From Bordetella genomosp. 5 (lineage in GTDB: Bacteria; Pseudomonadota; Gammaproteobacteria; Burkholderiales; Burkholderiaceae_B): a stretch of DNA of 64,000 nucleotides. Each line of letters begins with the position of its first letter. The first letter of the stretch is position 1. Location: NCBI RefSeq assembly GCF_002261475.1, contig NZ_NEVN01000002.1, forward strand, positions 124,001 to 188,000, written 5' to 3'. Shown here piece by piece: positions 26,319-34,957 of this stretch. Position numbers and translations under genes: made by a program. Below the pieces are notes generated by a model. That model did no database searches, had not been told where the DNA came from, and worked only from the letters and a program-made list of their open reading frames with translations.

Positions 26319-26766
26319 GCGTCGGGAATAATGATACTGGCGTCTCAAAGATAATGAATTTTCTCGACGGTTTTATTGCGGAATATTTCTTTTCGGCGCG
26401 TCGCGCGAGCCGGATTTGTGCATGTCATTATTTACGCCTGCAATGCAGCGCAAATTAATTCTGTTTGTCGGCGTTTACCCCCATACAGAATGCGGCGCGG
26501 GCCGTCGTTAATTGCGCGTATTAATCAGGGATGCCGCATCCGACGCGTTCATGCCAGTTGATGAGCGCGCGTGTTGCCGCAGGCCGTTATCAGTGGAAAG
26601 AACGACCCGGACCCCGTCGCAGCACGGAAGTTCGCACCAAGAGACGCCATGAGGCGTCCATCGGGCCCAGGGTTGCACGCGAAAGTGGTTGTTGGCGAGA
26701 GGCGCCGGCGCAACCAGCCTCGCCCTCGGAGTCCGAATTGCGGAGTTCCTGGCACGGGAGAACACG
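26319..26766. other. 448-nt intergenic region, partly AT-rich, no gene seen
   Basis: The first 200 nt are markedly less GC-rich than the neighbours and include AATAATGATA and GATAATGA words that resemble half Fur boxes. No open frame with plausible codon use or ribosome site is seen. It presumably holds the promoter of the downstream PAS-chemoreceptor gene, but I could not identify a convincing -35/-10 pair. Confidence 0.5.
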
Positions 26767-28149
26767 ATGCAATACTTTTCACTAGGCAGTCTGTTTCATT
26801 TAGGGCGGGATAAACGCGTCGACCTGCTCGGTCAGATCGGCGCATTGCACAAGGCCCAGGCCGTGATCGAGTTCGATCTGCAGGGTCATGTGCTGATGGC
26901 AAACCAGAATTTCCTGGATTTTTTCGGTTATCGGCTCGATGAAGTGCAGGGCCGGCATCACGGCATGTTCGTCGACCCCGCGGAACGCGAGTCGCCTGAA
27001 TACGCGGCATTCTGGAAAAAGCTTTCGCAGGGCAATTTCGACGCGGGCCGGTATAAGCGATATACCAAAGATGGCCGCGAGGTTTGGCTGCAGGCCAGCT
27101 ACAACCCGATTCACGATTCGCACGGTGAACCCTGGAAGGTGGTGAAGTACGCCACCGACATCACCGAGCAACAGGCGCGCAATGCCGATCTCGAAGGCAA
27201 GATGGCGGCCATCGAGAAAGTCCAGGCCGTGATCGAGTTCGAGCTCGACGGCACCATCATCGACGCGAACGATCTGTTCCTGGGTGCCATGGGCTACCGC
27301 CGCGAAGAGATCGTGGGCCAACACCACAGCATGTTCGTCCAGCCCGAAGAGCGCCGCAGTTCGGCCTATACCGAATTCTGGCGCCGGCTCGGCGCCGGCC
27401 AGCACGAGACGGGCCAGTATCTGCGCATCGGCAAGGGTGGCCGCAATGTGTGGATCGAGGCGAGCTACAACCCGATCCTCGACCCCGAAGGCCGTCCGTT
27501 CAAGGTCGTGAAGTACGCGACCGACATCACGCGCCGCTTCACGGCCGCGCAGACACTGCGCACCGCGGTCGATGGCCTGACCGAGAACGCCGGCCGGGCC
27601 GCGCAGGCCAACGAGCTGGCGCAGGCCGCCTGCCAGGTGGCCGAGGAGGGCGGGCGCACGGTCGAGGACGTGGTGCGCACGATGGAGGCCATCACGGCCA
27701 GCTCGCGCAAGATCTCGGACATCATCGGCGTGATGGACGGCGTCGCCTTCCAGACGAATATTCTGGCGCTGAACGCGGCGGTCGAAGCCGCGCGCGCCGG
27801 AGCCCACGGCCGCGGCTTTGCGGTGGTGGCGGCCGAGGTGCGCAGCCTGGCGCAGAGCAGCGCGGCGGCGGCCAAGGAAATCAAGGCGCTCATCACGGCG
27901 TCGGTCGCGCAGATCGAGCGCGGCGCGGCCCAGGTCCAGTCCGCCGGCAGCACGATGGAGGAGATCGTGTCCTCCTCGCATCGGGTCACCGAGATCATGG
28001 CCGAGGTCGTGGAAGTCTCGCTGGCGCAATCCGCCACGCTGGCGGACGTGACCGACGATCTGACCCACAGCGATGTGGTCGTGGTGCCGCCGCGGCGGGA
28101 AACCTCGGCCGTCGTCCTGCAGATGCCGCGCCGCGTCGCAGCGCGCTAG
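26767..28149 (+). CDS. BdlA-like soluble PAS-PAS methyl-accepting chemotaxis protein
   Basis: The 460-residue protein has no membrane segments. Two tandem PAS domains (about 25-135 and 147-257) share the repeated patterns [18 protein letters not shown] / [18 protein letters not shown], (H)HSMFV.P.E, and W(L/I)(Q/E)ASYNPI followed by [10 protein letters not shown] shortened MCP signalling domain follows (about 290-425) with the conserved hairpin tip [21 protein letters not shown] and [16 protein letters not shown]. This architecture is that of P. aeruginosa BdlA, a biofilm-dispersal regulator, and of Aer-like cytoplasmic receptors. ATG 26767 follows GGGAGA. No chemotaxis genes are nearby; the ligand (heme, FAD, oxygen) is unknown. 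Confidence 0.88.
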   Translation: MQYFSLGSLFHLGRDKRVDLLGQIGALHKAQAVIEFDLQGHVLMANQNFLDFFGYRLDEVQGRHHGMFVDPAERESPEYAAFWKKLSQGNFDAGRYKRYTKDGREVWLQASYNPIHDSHGEPWKVVKYATDITEQQARNADLEGKMAAIEKVQAVIEFELDGTIIDANDLFLGAMGYRREEIVGQHHSMFVQPEERRSSAYTEFWRRLGAGQHETGQYLRIGKGGRNVWIEASYNPILDPEGRPFKVVKYATDITRRFTAAQTLRTAVDGLTENAGRAAQANELAQAACQVAEEGGRTVEDVVRTMEAITASSRKISDIIGVMDGVAFQTNILALNAAVEAARAGAHGRGFAVVAAEVRSLAQSSAAAAKEIKALITASVAQIERGAAQVQSAGSTMEEIVSSSHRVTEIMAEVVEVSLAQSATLADVTDDLTHSDVVVVPPRRETSAVVLQMPRRVAAR

Positions 28150-28193
28150 CGTCGCGGCAGGTTCGTACCGTTGTTCCGTGCGGGGGCACGGTC

Positions 28194-28225
28194 GGCGCGG
28201 GCGGCTTGCCCGCGCCGTCTTTTTC
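28194..28225 (+). terminator. Intrinsic terminator after the PAS-MCP gene
   Basis: GGCGCGGGC-GGCTT-GCCCGCGCC perfect 9-bp stem followed by GTCTTTTTC. Confidence 0.85.
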
Positions 28226-28492
28226 CCGTCGAGCCCGCCACGCGGGATGTGGCCGCCTGCCGCGCGACGGGCGCAGGGGCCGCGCATCGCCTTGCCCGAG
28301 CGCAATCGGCTGCAACAAGGCTGCGAAAAGTGTGGTGCCTTGTCGTAATGAGGGCGGCATTTCTTGGTACCCTTCCGGGGTCGTCCAACCCAAACCGCCG
28401 TCGTTTTGTCCGTTTCGAGCCGCTCCGTACCCAGGTTTCACCCCGCCACCCTGTGCGCCCAGGCCGGCCGTCGCCTGCACGCCATCCTGTGC

Positions 28493-29212
28493 GTGAGCCG
28501 CCAGAGGCTGGGGCGCGCGTCGCGTCTCGCGGGTTGCCTGGCGCTCAGCCTCGTGCTCGCGGCTTGCGCCTCCACGCCCGCCAGTACGCCGTCGGGCCAC
28601 TATCGGGTGCAGTCGGGCGACACGCTCTACAGCATCGCGCGCCGGTTCGACCAGAACGTCTCCGATCTGGTGCGCTGGAACAAACTCCCCAACGCCAACC
28701 GGATCGAGCGCGGCCAGTTGTTGCGCGTGCAGTCACCGACCGGCGGCGCGTCGCAGGGCGGCAAGAGCACCGGTAGCGCCAAGCCCGCGCCCCGTTCGAC
28801 GCCCAAGCCCAAGCCCACGCCGCGCCCGTCCGGCGGCCCCGTGACCGGCATCGCATTGATCTGGCCCGCGCAGGGCAAGCTGATCGGCACCTACGGCGGC
28901 GCCTCGAGCGGGCTCACCATCAGCAACAGCGCCGGCACGCCGGTCGTGGCCGCGGCCGCTGGCACGGTGGCTTATGCGGCCGCCGGCCTGCGCGGCTACG
29001 GCAACATGGTGATCGTGCGGCATGGCAATGGGTCGTTCCTGACGATCTATGCCCACAACCGCAAGCTGCTCGTGCGGCAGGGCCAGACGGTCAAGCAAGG
29101 GCAGACCATCGCCGAGATGGGCGACACCGATCGCGCCAGCCCCGCGCTCTATTTCGAGCTGCGGCGCGACGGCAAGGCCGTCAATCCCACGGGCGTGCTG
29201 CCCAAGCGTTGA
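28493..29212 (+). CDS. NlpD-like LysM/M23 lipoprotein, probably catalytically inactive
   Basis: The 239-residue lipoprotein (GTG 28493 start) has a lipobox LVLAAC, a LysM domain (about 36-82, YRVQSGDTLYSIARRF), a Ser/Pro/Lys-rich linker (about 85-110) and a LytM/M23 domain (about 115-235). The peptidase domain keeps NMVIVRHGNGSFLTIYAHN but the zinc-ligand HxH position reads LYFELR, so it lacks a full metal site, like E. coli NlpD and EnvC, which activate amidases instead of cutting peptidoglycan. The start is uncertain: upstream TTG/CTG codons are open, but GTG 28493 gives a clean lipoprotein signal. Confidence 0.85.
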   Translation: MSRQRLGRASRLAGCLALSLVLAACASTPASTPSGHYRVQSGDTLYSIARRFDQNVSDLVRWNKLPNANRIERGQLLRVQSPTGGASQGGKSTGSAKPAPRSTPKPKPTPRPSGGPVTGIALIWPAQGKLIGTYGGASSGLTISNSAGTPVVAAAAGTVAYAAAGLRGYGNMVIVRHGNGSFLTIYAHNRKLLVRQGQTVKQGQTIAEMGDTDRASPALYFELRRDGKAVNPTGVLPKR

Positions 29213-29240
29213 GCGCAGGGCCGCATGGGCCCCGCGAGAC

Positions 29241-29714
29241 TCAGCCGCGCCAGGCGAACACCGCGACGATGATGATCGCGCCCAGCACGATGTTGGTCGT
29301 GACGCCATGCCGGATGCCGGTGAGCGCGCGTGCCGCGGCCGGCCAGTCCTGGGCCTGTACGGCGCCGTTAAGACGCGGATAGAGCGCGTAGCGGATGTAG
29401 GCGTAGATCACGCTCATCACAATCCCCAGGCCGGCCATCAGGTGCCACGAGCCCGGTACGATCATGACGCCGCCCGTGGCCGCGACGGTGCGGGCCGTGG
29501 AAAACAGCATCCAGGCGCCCGACAGCAGCAGGAACAGCACGGCCGGCAACACGGCACCCAGAAAGCGGCGCAGCACGTCCCGCATCAGCGTGAGGCGTTG
29601 GGGCGCGTCCTGACCGGCGAGGGCAGGACGCAGAAAACAGTGCGCGAACACCATGCCACCCACCCACAGAACCACGGCCAGCACGTGCAGGGCCTTGACG
29701 ATGCCATAAAGCAT
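29241..29714 (-). CDS. CopD-family membrane protein
   Basis: The 157-residue protein has four membrane helices (about 4-24, 50-72, 82-104, 135-155) and the family start ALHVLAVVLWVGGMVFAHCFLRP with His/Trp residues typical of CopD/YkoY-like membrane proteins of unknown substrate. It faces the lipoprotein gene (convergent, 28 nt apart) and is divergent from yajQ. Confidence 0.78.
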   Translation of the reverse strand: MLYGIVKALHVLAVVLWVGGMVFAHCFLRPALAGQDAPQRLTLMRDVLRRFLGAVLPAVLFLLLSGAWMLFSTARTVAATGGVMIVPGSWHLMAGLGIVMSVIYAYIRYALYPRLNGAVQAQDWPAAARALTGIRHGVTTNIVLGAIIIVAVFAWRG

Positions 29715-29880
29715 GAAACACCTCGCCTGAAGAAGAGGGGGCGGCGCCCGGCCTCGGAAGAGGCATGATAGCCGGGTGGCGAATGCCGGCGCGCGCGTTT
29801 CGTCTTAAACTGCCGGCTGTACCGGCGGGGCGGACCCTGGCAGGTCCGGCCCTGTGTTTCCTATTCTGTGGGGTTTTTTG

Positions 29881-30363
29881 ATGCCTAGCTTTGACGTCGT
29901 TTCCGAAGTCGATAAACACGAACTCAGCAATGCGGTCGATCAGGCCAACCGCGAGCTGGCCACGCGCTTCGATTTCAAGGGCACCGATGCCAAGTTCGAA
30001 CTCGATGACTCGGTCATCACGCAGGTCGCGCCCAGCGCCTTCCAGCTCAAGCAGATGATCGAAATCCTGCGCGGCCGCCTGTCGGCGCGCGGCATCGATG
30101 TGCGCTGCATGGACGTGGCGGATCCGCTCGAGAATCTCGGCGGCGCCCGTCAGAAGATCACCATCAAGCAGGGGATCGAGCAGGCGGTCTCCAAGAAGCT
30201 GATCGCCGCCATCAAGGCCGCCAAGCTCAAGGTCGAAACCCAGATCAACGGCGAGAAGCTGCGCGTCACCGGCAAGAAGCGCGACGACCTCCAGACCGCG
30301 ATCGCGCTGCTGAAGAAGACCGACGTCGAGCTGCCGCTGCAGTTCGACAACTTCCGCGACTGA
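29881..30363 (+). CDS. yajQ: YajQ family nucleotide-binding protein
   Basis: The 160-residue protein begins MPSFDVVSEVDKHELSNAVDQANRELATRFDFKG and keeps the family features (GTDAKFEL, KQGIEQAVSKKLIAAIKAAKLKV, FDNFRD at the end) of YajQ. Members bind nucleotides, including cyclic di-GMP in Xanthomonas and Pseudomonas, and can act as transcriptional co-regulators. ATG 29881 gives the usual length; an in-frame ATG 27 nt upstream is less likely. A CGGACC/GGTCCG inverted repeat is present in the leader (29831-29848). Confidence 0.95.
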   Translation: MPSFDVVSEVDKHELSNAVDQANRELATRFDFKGTDAKFELDDSVITQVAPSAFQLKQMIEILRGRLSARGIDVRCMDVADPLENLGGARQKITIKQGIEQAVSKKLIAAIKAAKLKVETQINGEKLRVTGKKRDDLQTAIALLKKTDVELPLQFDNFRD

Positions 30364-30521
30364 GTCCGCGCGGCGCTGCCTCGGGCGGGGCGGGCGTCTG
30401 CCCGCGCCTATGGGCTTGGGGCCTGCGGGCCTGCGGGCCGCCCGACCCCGGCGCCGCCTCCGCGGCGGCTCGTCGTGACGCGCCGCACGCCCGATTCCGC
30501 ATCCCACCGACGAGGGCTCGC

Positions 30522-31601
30522 ATGTTCGATTCTCCCCAGGACGCTCAGCAGGCGTTCGACGCTTTCTTCGAACCGCATCAGGCCGCGCAAGTGGTGCAGG
30601 CGCTGGTGCCTGTCATCGGCCTGCAGCCCGTGTCGCCAGCGGTTGCGCCCGCAACCGCCGCCGGCGAGACGCTGGGTGCCAGCCGGTTCGGCGGTGTCCC
30701 GGATCTGCCCGCGGGCGCTGCCTGGCCGGTGCCTCCCGCACCCGCCAACGCGGACGAGATCGCGGGCCGCGGCAACAGCGCGGCCGGCGCCGAAATGCGC
30801 GACCACCTGAGCCGCAACCTGCCCTACGCGTTCATGGGTCAGATCGACCTGGAAGAGGCGCATCGCCTCGGGCCGGTGGCGCAGGCCCTGCCGCCGAATG
30901 GGCGCCTGCTGTTCTTCTACGATCTCTCCGTGGGGCCCTGGGAGTCCGGGTCGCGCGTGGCGCATGTGGTCTGGGACAACTCGCCACGGCAGGCGCTGGT
31001 GCCTTTGGCTATGCCGCCCGCCCTGGCCGAAGCCGCCGAGCAGGAGCGCCGCGAACGCGAGGCCATCCGCAAGCAATTCAAGCAGCCGGCGTCCAACACG
31101 CCGATGGGTACCAATTACGGCACCGCGCCGCAGTCCCTCGAACTGAAAGCCGCCGTGGGCGTGCCCGATCCGGCCTCGCTGGAGATGGCGGCCGTGCCCG
31201 CGCTGCAGGCGCGCTATCACGGCAAGTCCGGCGACGCAGCGGCCGAGGCGTTCGCCGAGGCCTACGACGAGATGCGCGAAGACCTGAACCAGGACTACCC
31301 CACGCCCGGCTGGCGCCGCCATCAACTGCTGGGCAGCCCCCTGCCCGAGCAGGACGACCCGCGCTATCAGGCGGTGGTGGTGACCGAATACGGCGTGGAA
31401 TTTCTCGGGCGCGAGGCGTGGCAGCGCGAGCGCGAACGCATCATGGCGCTCGCCGGCCAATGGCGCCTGCTGCTGCAGGTCGACCTGTCGGCCTGGTATG
31501 CGGATCCGCTGACCGAAGGCACGGTGTATTTCGTGATCCGCACCGACGACCTCGCCGCGCGCCGCTTCGACCGCGTGGTGGCGGTGTATCAGCAGACCTG
31601 A
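30522..31601 (+). CDS. DUF1963 (YwqG-like) protein
   Basis: The 359-residue protein contains the DUF1963 signature SRFGGVPDLPAGAAWPVPP (about 64-82), AFMGQIDLEEAHRLGP and PPNGRLLFFYDLSVG, followed by an additional region of about 120 residues and the family end LLGSPLPEQDDPRYQ...WRLLLQVDLSAWY..GTVYFVIRTDDLAARRFDRV. YwqG-like proteins are soluble and of unknown function. The region between yajQ and this gene (30364-30521) holds only GC-rich repeats. Confidence 0.8.
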   Translation: MFDSPQDAQQAFDAFFEPHQAAQVVQALVPVIGLQPVSPAVAPATAAGETLGASRFGGVPDLPAGAAWPVPPAPANADEIAGRGNSAAGAEMRDHLSRNLPYAFMGQIDLEEAHRLGPVAQALPPNGRLLFFYDLSVGPWESGSRVAHVVWDNSPRQALVPLAMPPALAEAAEQERREREAIRKQFKQPASNTPMGTNYGTAPQSLELKAAVGVPDPASLEMAAVPALQARYHGKSGDAAAEAFAEAYDEMREDLNQDYPTPGWRRHQLLGSPLPEQDDPRYQAVVVTEYGVEFLGREAWQRERERIMALAGQWRLLLQVDLSAWYADPLTEGTVYFVIRTDDLAARRFDRVVAVYQQT

Positions 31602-31705
31602 CATCGATTGTTGCAGCGGGAGGGGACTTCGTCACAAAGGATGAGGTCTCGTCGCCCGCGGCCGAGGCATAATCGACGGGCCGGTCCACGTTCATGGGAG
31701 TCATC

Positions 31706-32224
31706 ATGCGACTTTCTCGCCAACCCCTCATCGCCGCCCTGTTGCTGGCGGCCACCGTCACGATCGTTCACGCGGCGCCGCCCGAAGGCAAGGGCCCCGG
31801 CCAGAACCAGGGCCAGGGCAATGGCAAGGGCCAGGGCAATGGCAAAGGCCAGGGCAACGATAAAGGCCCGGGCAATGGCAAGGGCAACGGCAACGGCAAC
31901 GGCCAGGGCAACAAGAAATCGGGCCGCGACGACGGCGTCAGCGTCAATCTGCGCCATGCCGGCATCACGGTCGGCGTGGCACGCGACTACGCCGTGCAAT
32001 ATGGCGTCACCGGCATGGCGGGTCTGCCGCCCGGCATCCAGAAAAACCTCGCCCGCGGCAAACCGCTGCCGCCGGGGATCGCCAAGAAGATGGTGCCCGG
32101 CGGCATGCTCGCGCATCTGCCCGTGTATCCCGGCTACGAATGGCGCATCGCCGGCAGCGACCTGATCCTGGTGGCGATCGCGGGCGGCATCATCGCCGAC
32201 GTGCTGTTCGACGTCTTCCGCTGA
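31706..32224 (+). CDS. CigR/RcnB-like exported protein with Gly-Asn-Lys-Gln repeats
   Basis: The 172-residue protein has a signal peptide (cleavage after VHAA, about 24), a low-complexity stretch of GQGNGK-type repeats (about 28-70) and a C-terminal part GLPPGIQKNLARGKPLPPGIAKK with YPGYEWRIAGSDLILVAIAGGIIADVLFDVFR. The PPGI.KN.ARGKPLPPG pattern is that of the CigR anti-virulence-regulator family and RcnB-like periplasmic proteins. ATG 31706 is preceded by GGGAG. The exact role is unknown. It converges with urtE. Confidence 0.7.
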   Translation: MRLSRQPLIAALLLAATVTIVHAAPPEGKGPGQNQGQGNGKGQGNGKGQGNDKGPGNGKGNGNGNGQGNKKSGRDDGVSVNLRHAGITVGVARDYAVQYGVTGMAGLPPGIQKNLARGKPLPPGIAKKMVPGGMLAHLPVYPGYEWRIAGSDLILVAIAGGIIADVLFDVFR

Positions 32225-32236
32225 GCGCGCGCGGCG

Positions 32237-32935
32237 CTACACCGACAGGTGGCGCCGCACGTGGTCGCCATCGATCTCGCCGCGATCGCCCGCGGCCACC
32301 ACTTCACCGCGCGACAGCACCACGAAGGTGTCGGCGAGCTCGCGCGCGAAGTCGAAATACTGCTCGCACAGCACGATGCCCATGTCGCCGCGCTGGCGCA
32401 GCAGGTGAATGACGCGCGCGATGTCCTTGATGATCGAGGGCTGGATGCCTTCGGTGGGCTCGTCGAAGATGATCAGCCTGGGCTCGGCCACCAGCGCGCG
32501 CGCGATCGCGAGCTGTTGCTGCTGGCCGCCCGAGAGGTCGCCGCCGCGGCGCTTGAGCATGCTCTTGAGCACCGGGAACAGCTCATAGATGTCGCCCTGG
32601 ATGCGCCGCGCCCGCGCGGCCGGCTTGGTGGCCATGCCCATCAGAATGTTTTCTTCGACGGTCAGGCGCGCGAAGATGTCGCGGCCCTGCGGCACGTAGG
32701 CCATGCCCAGCGCCGCGCGCTTGTGTGGCGCGAGCCGGGTGATGTCCACGCCATCCAGCCGCACGGCGCCGCGCGCGACCGGCAGCACGCCCATCAGACA
32801 TTTGAGCAGCGTGGTTTTGCCCACGCCGTTGCGGCCCAGCAGCGCCAGGCACTGGCCCCGCGTCACATCGAGCGAGATGCCGCGCAGTGTGTGGCTGCCG
32901 CCGTAATACTGATTGATGTTTTCGGCTGCGAGCAT
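32237..32935 (-). CDS. urtE: Urea ABC transporter ATP-binding protein UrtE
   Basis: The 232-residue ABC ATPase has Walker A LLGRNGVGKTTLLK, signature LSGGQQQQLAIARALV, Walker B LIIFDEPTEGIQP and an H-loop-like EQYFD (Gln-Tyr). It belongs to the LivF/UrtE group. As the last gene of urtABCDE it powers uptake of urea through UrtB/UrtC. It begins 1 nt after the urtD stop. Confidence 0.94.
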   Translation of the reverse strand: MLAAENINQYYGGSHTLRGISLDVTRGQCLALLGRNGVGKTTLLKCLMGVLPVARGAVRLDGVDITRLAPHKRAALGMAYVPQGRDIFARLTVEENILMGMATKPAARARRIQGDIYELFPVLKSMLKRRGGDLSGGQQQQLAIARALVAEPRLIIFDEPTEGIQPSIIKDIARVIHLLRQRGDMGIVLCEQYFDFARELADTFVVLSRGEVVAAGDRGEIDGDHVRRHLSV

Positions 32936-32936
32936 G

Positions 32937-33779
32937 TCAGCGTCCCAGATAGACTTCGATCACGCGCGGGTGGTTCTGCACCGCCTGCATCGATCCTTCG
33001 GCCAGCACCGAGCCCTCGTGCAGCACGGTGACCTTGTCGCCCGCGATCTGGTTCACGAAGTCCATGTCGTGCTCGACCACCATGAGTGAGTGCCGCCCGC
33101 GCAGCTCGTTGAGCAGCTCGCCGGTGCGCGCGGTCTCGGCATCGGTCATGCCCGCGACCGGCTCGTCCAGCAACAGGAGCTTGGGCTCCTGCATCAGCAG
33201 CATGCCGATCTCCAGCCATTGCTTCTGGCCGTGCGACAGCAGGCCCGCCGGGCGCGCCGCCTGATCGCGCAGACGGATCAGGTCCAGGGTGGCGGCGATG
33301 CGGTCGGTCTGCTCGCTGTTCAGCCGGGCGAACAACACCGGGCGCACGCGCTTGTCGGTCTTCATGGCCAGTTCGAGGTTCTCGAACACGCTGTGCTGTT
33401 CGAACACGGTGGGGCGCTGAAACTTGCGGCCGATCCCGGCGTCGGCGATCGCGGCTTCCGAGAGCGTGGTCAGATCGATGTTCTGGCCGAAGAAGGCCGT
33501 GCCGCTGGTCGGGCGCGTCTTGCCGGTGATGACGTCCATCATGGTCGTCTTGCCGGCGCCATTGGGGCCGATGATGCAGCGCAGCTCGCCCACGCCGATA
33601 TCCAGCGTGAGCGCGTTGAGCGCCTTGAAACCGTCGAAGCTCACCGTGATGTCGTCGAGATACAGGATCGCGCCGTGACTGGTATCCACGCCCTTGGGGC
33701 TGACGCGGCCATAGCTGGCCTCGCCGCCCGGGCCGCCCTGCAGGCTGTCGCCGGCCAGGGGAGAGGTTGCGGTGTTCAT
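32937..33779 (-). CDS. urtD: Urea ABC transporter ATP-binding protein UrtD
   Basis: The 280-residue ATPase has an N-terminal extension of about 35 residues before the ABC core, Walker A CIIGPNGAGKTTMMD, signature LLSHGQKQWLEIGMLL, Walker B LLLLDEPVAGMTD and H-loop VVEHDMDF, the pattern of the LivG/UrtD group. ATG 33779 overlaps the urtC stop by 4 nt (ATGA). Confidence 0.94.
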   Translation of the reverse strand: MNTATSPLAGDSLQGGPGGEASYGRVSPKGVDTSHGAILYLDDITVSFDGFKALNALTLDIGVGELRCIIGPNGAGKTTMMDVITGKTRPTSGTAFFGQNIDLTTLSEAAIADAGIGRKFQRPTVFEQHSVFENLELAMKTDKRVRPVLFARLNSEQTDRIAATLDLIRLRDQAARPAGLLSHGQKQWLEIGMLLMQEPKLLLLDEPVAGMTDAETARTGELLNELRGRHSLMVVEHDMDFVNQIAGDKVTVLHEGSVLAEGSMQAVQNHPRVIEVYLGR

Positions 33780-34957
33780 GCCTGTTGCTCCCGTACCGTG
33801 TTGCGTGCCGTGGCGGCGCGCGTGCGCTTCATCTGCATCAGGCGCCGCACCAGTCCGACGATGCCTTGCGGCAGGAACAGCGTGACCAGCACGAAGATCA
33901 GGCCGAGCGCATAGAGCCAGAACTCCGGCACGACGCTGGTGAACCAGGTCTTCAGGCCGTTGATCGCGCCCGCGCCCACGATCGGCCCGATCAGCGTGCC
34001 GCGCCCGCCGGTGGCCACCCAGATCACCATCTCGATCGAGGTCTCGGTGGACATTTCGCTGGGGTTGATGATGCCGACCTGCGGCACGTAGAGCGCGCCC
34101 GCGATGCCGCACAGCACGGCCGACAAGGTCCACACGAACAGCTTGAAGCCGAGGGGCTCGTAGCCCAGGAAGCGCAGCCGGCTTTCGGCATCGCGTACCG
34201 CCGTGAGCACGCGGCCCAGGCGCGACTGCGTGACCGCGCGCGCCAGGATCAGCGCGCCGAACAGCGCCGCGAGCGTGATCCAGTAAAGCGCGGCCCGCGT
34301 GCCGGGCGCCGTGATGTCGAAGCCCAGGATGCGCTTGAAGTCGGTGAAGCCGTTGTTGCCGCCGAAGCCGGTGTCGTTGCGAAAGAACAGCAGCATGGCG
34401 GCGTAGGTGAGCGCCTGCGTGATGATGGAGAAGTACACGCCCTTGATGCGCGAGCGGAACGCGAAGTAGCCGAACACGAAGGCCAGCACCCCGGGCACCA
34501 GCAGCACCAGCAGCCAGGCGTACCAGAAGTGGTCCGTGAACGACCAGTACCACGGATACTCCTTCCAGTTGAGGAACACCATGAAGTCGGGCAGGTCGCT
34601 CTGGTAGGCGCCATCGCGGCCGATCGAACGCATGAGGTACATGCCGTGGGCGTAGCCGCCCAGCGCGAAGAAGAGGCCGTGGCCGAGCGAGAGGATGCCG
34701 GCGTAGCCCCAGACCAGATCGAGCGCCAGCGCGGCGAGCGCGTAGCACATGAACTTGCCCAGCAAGGCCACCGCATAGGCCGATACGTGCAGCGGATGGC
34801 CGGGCGCGAAGAAGAGGTTAAGCGCGGGCAGCAGCGCCATGAACACCAGGATCGCGAGCAGCGCACGCCAGGCGCGCGGCGAGAACAGTCGGTGATGCGA
34901 GAGCGCGGCGAGGTCGGAGTGCGAACCGGGCGCGTGCGAAGGGATCGTCGGGGTCAT
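33776..34957 (-). CDS. urtC: Urea ABC transporter permease UrtC
   Basis: The 393-residue permease has about nine membrane helices with the branched-chain amino acid/urea permease signature WGYAGILSLGHGLFFALGGYAHGMYLMRSIG and the C-terminal GGRGTLIGPIVGAGAINGLKTW. ATG 34957 overlaps the urtB stop by 4 nt. It forms the translocation path with UrtB. Confidence 0.93.
   Translation of the reverse strand: MTPTIPSHAPGSHSDLAALSHHRLFSPRAWRALLAILVFMALLPALNLFFAPGHPLHVSAYAVALLGKFMCYALAALALDLVWGYAGILSLGHGLFFALGGYAHGMYLMRSIGRDGAYQSDLPDFMVFLNWKEYPWYWSFTDHFWYAWLLVLLVPGVLAFVFGYFAFRSRIKGVYFSIITQALTYAAMLLFFRNDTGFGGNNGFTDFKRILGFDITAPGTRAALYWITLAALFGALILARAVTQSRLGRVLTAVRDAESRLRFLGYEPLGFKLFVWTLSAVLCGIAGALYVPQVGIINPSEMSTETSIEMVIWVATGGRGTLIGPIVGAGAINGLKTWFTSVVPEFWLYALGLIFVLVTLFLPQGIVGLVRRLMQMKRTRAATARNTVREQQA

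Noticed and set aside
28364-28492. Longer N-terminus for the NlpD-like protein
   Set aside because: The extension starts with TTG and lacks a signal sequence, whereas GTG 28493 gives a normal lipoprotein signal directly before the LAAC lipobox.
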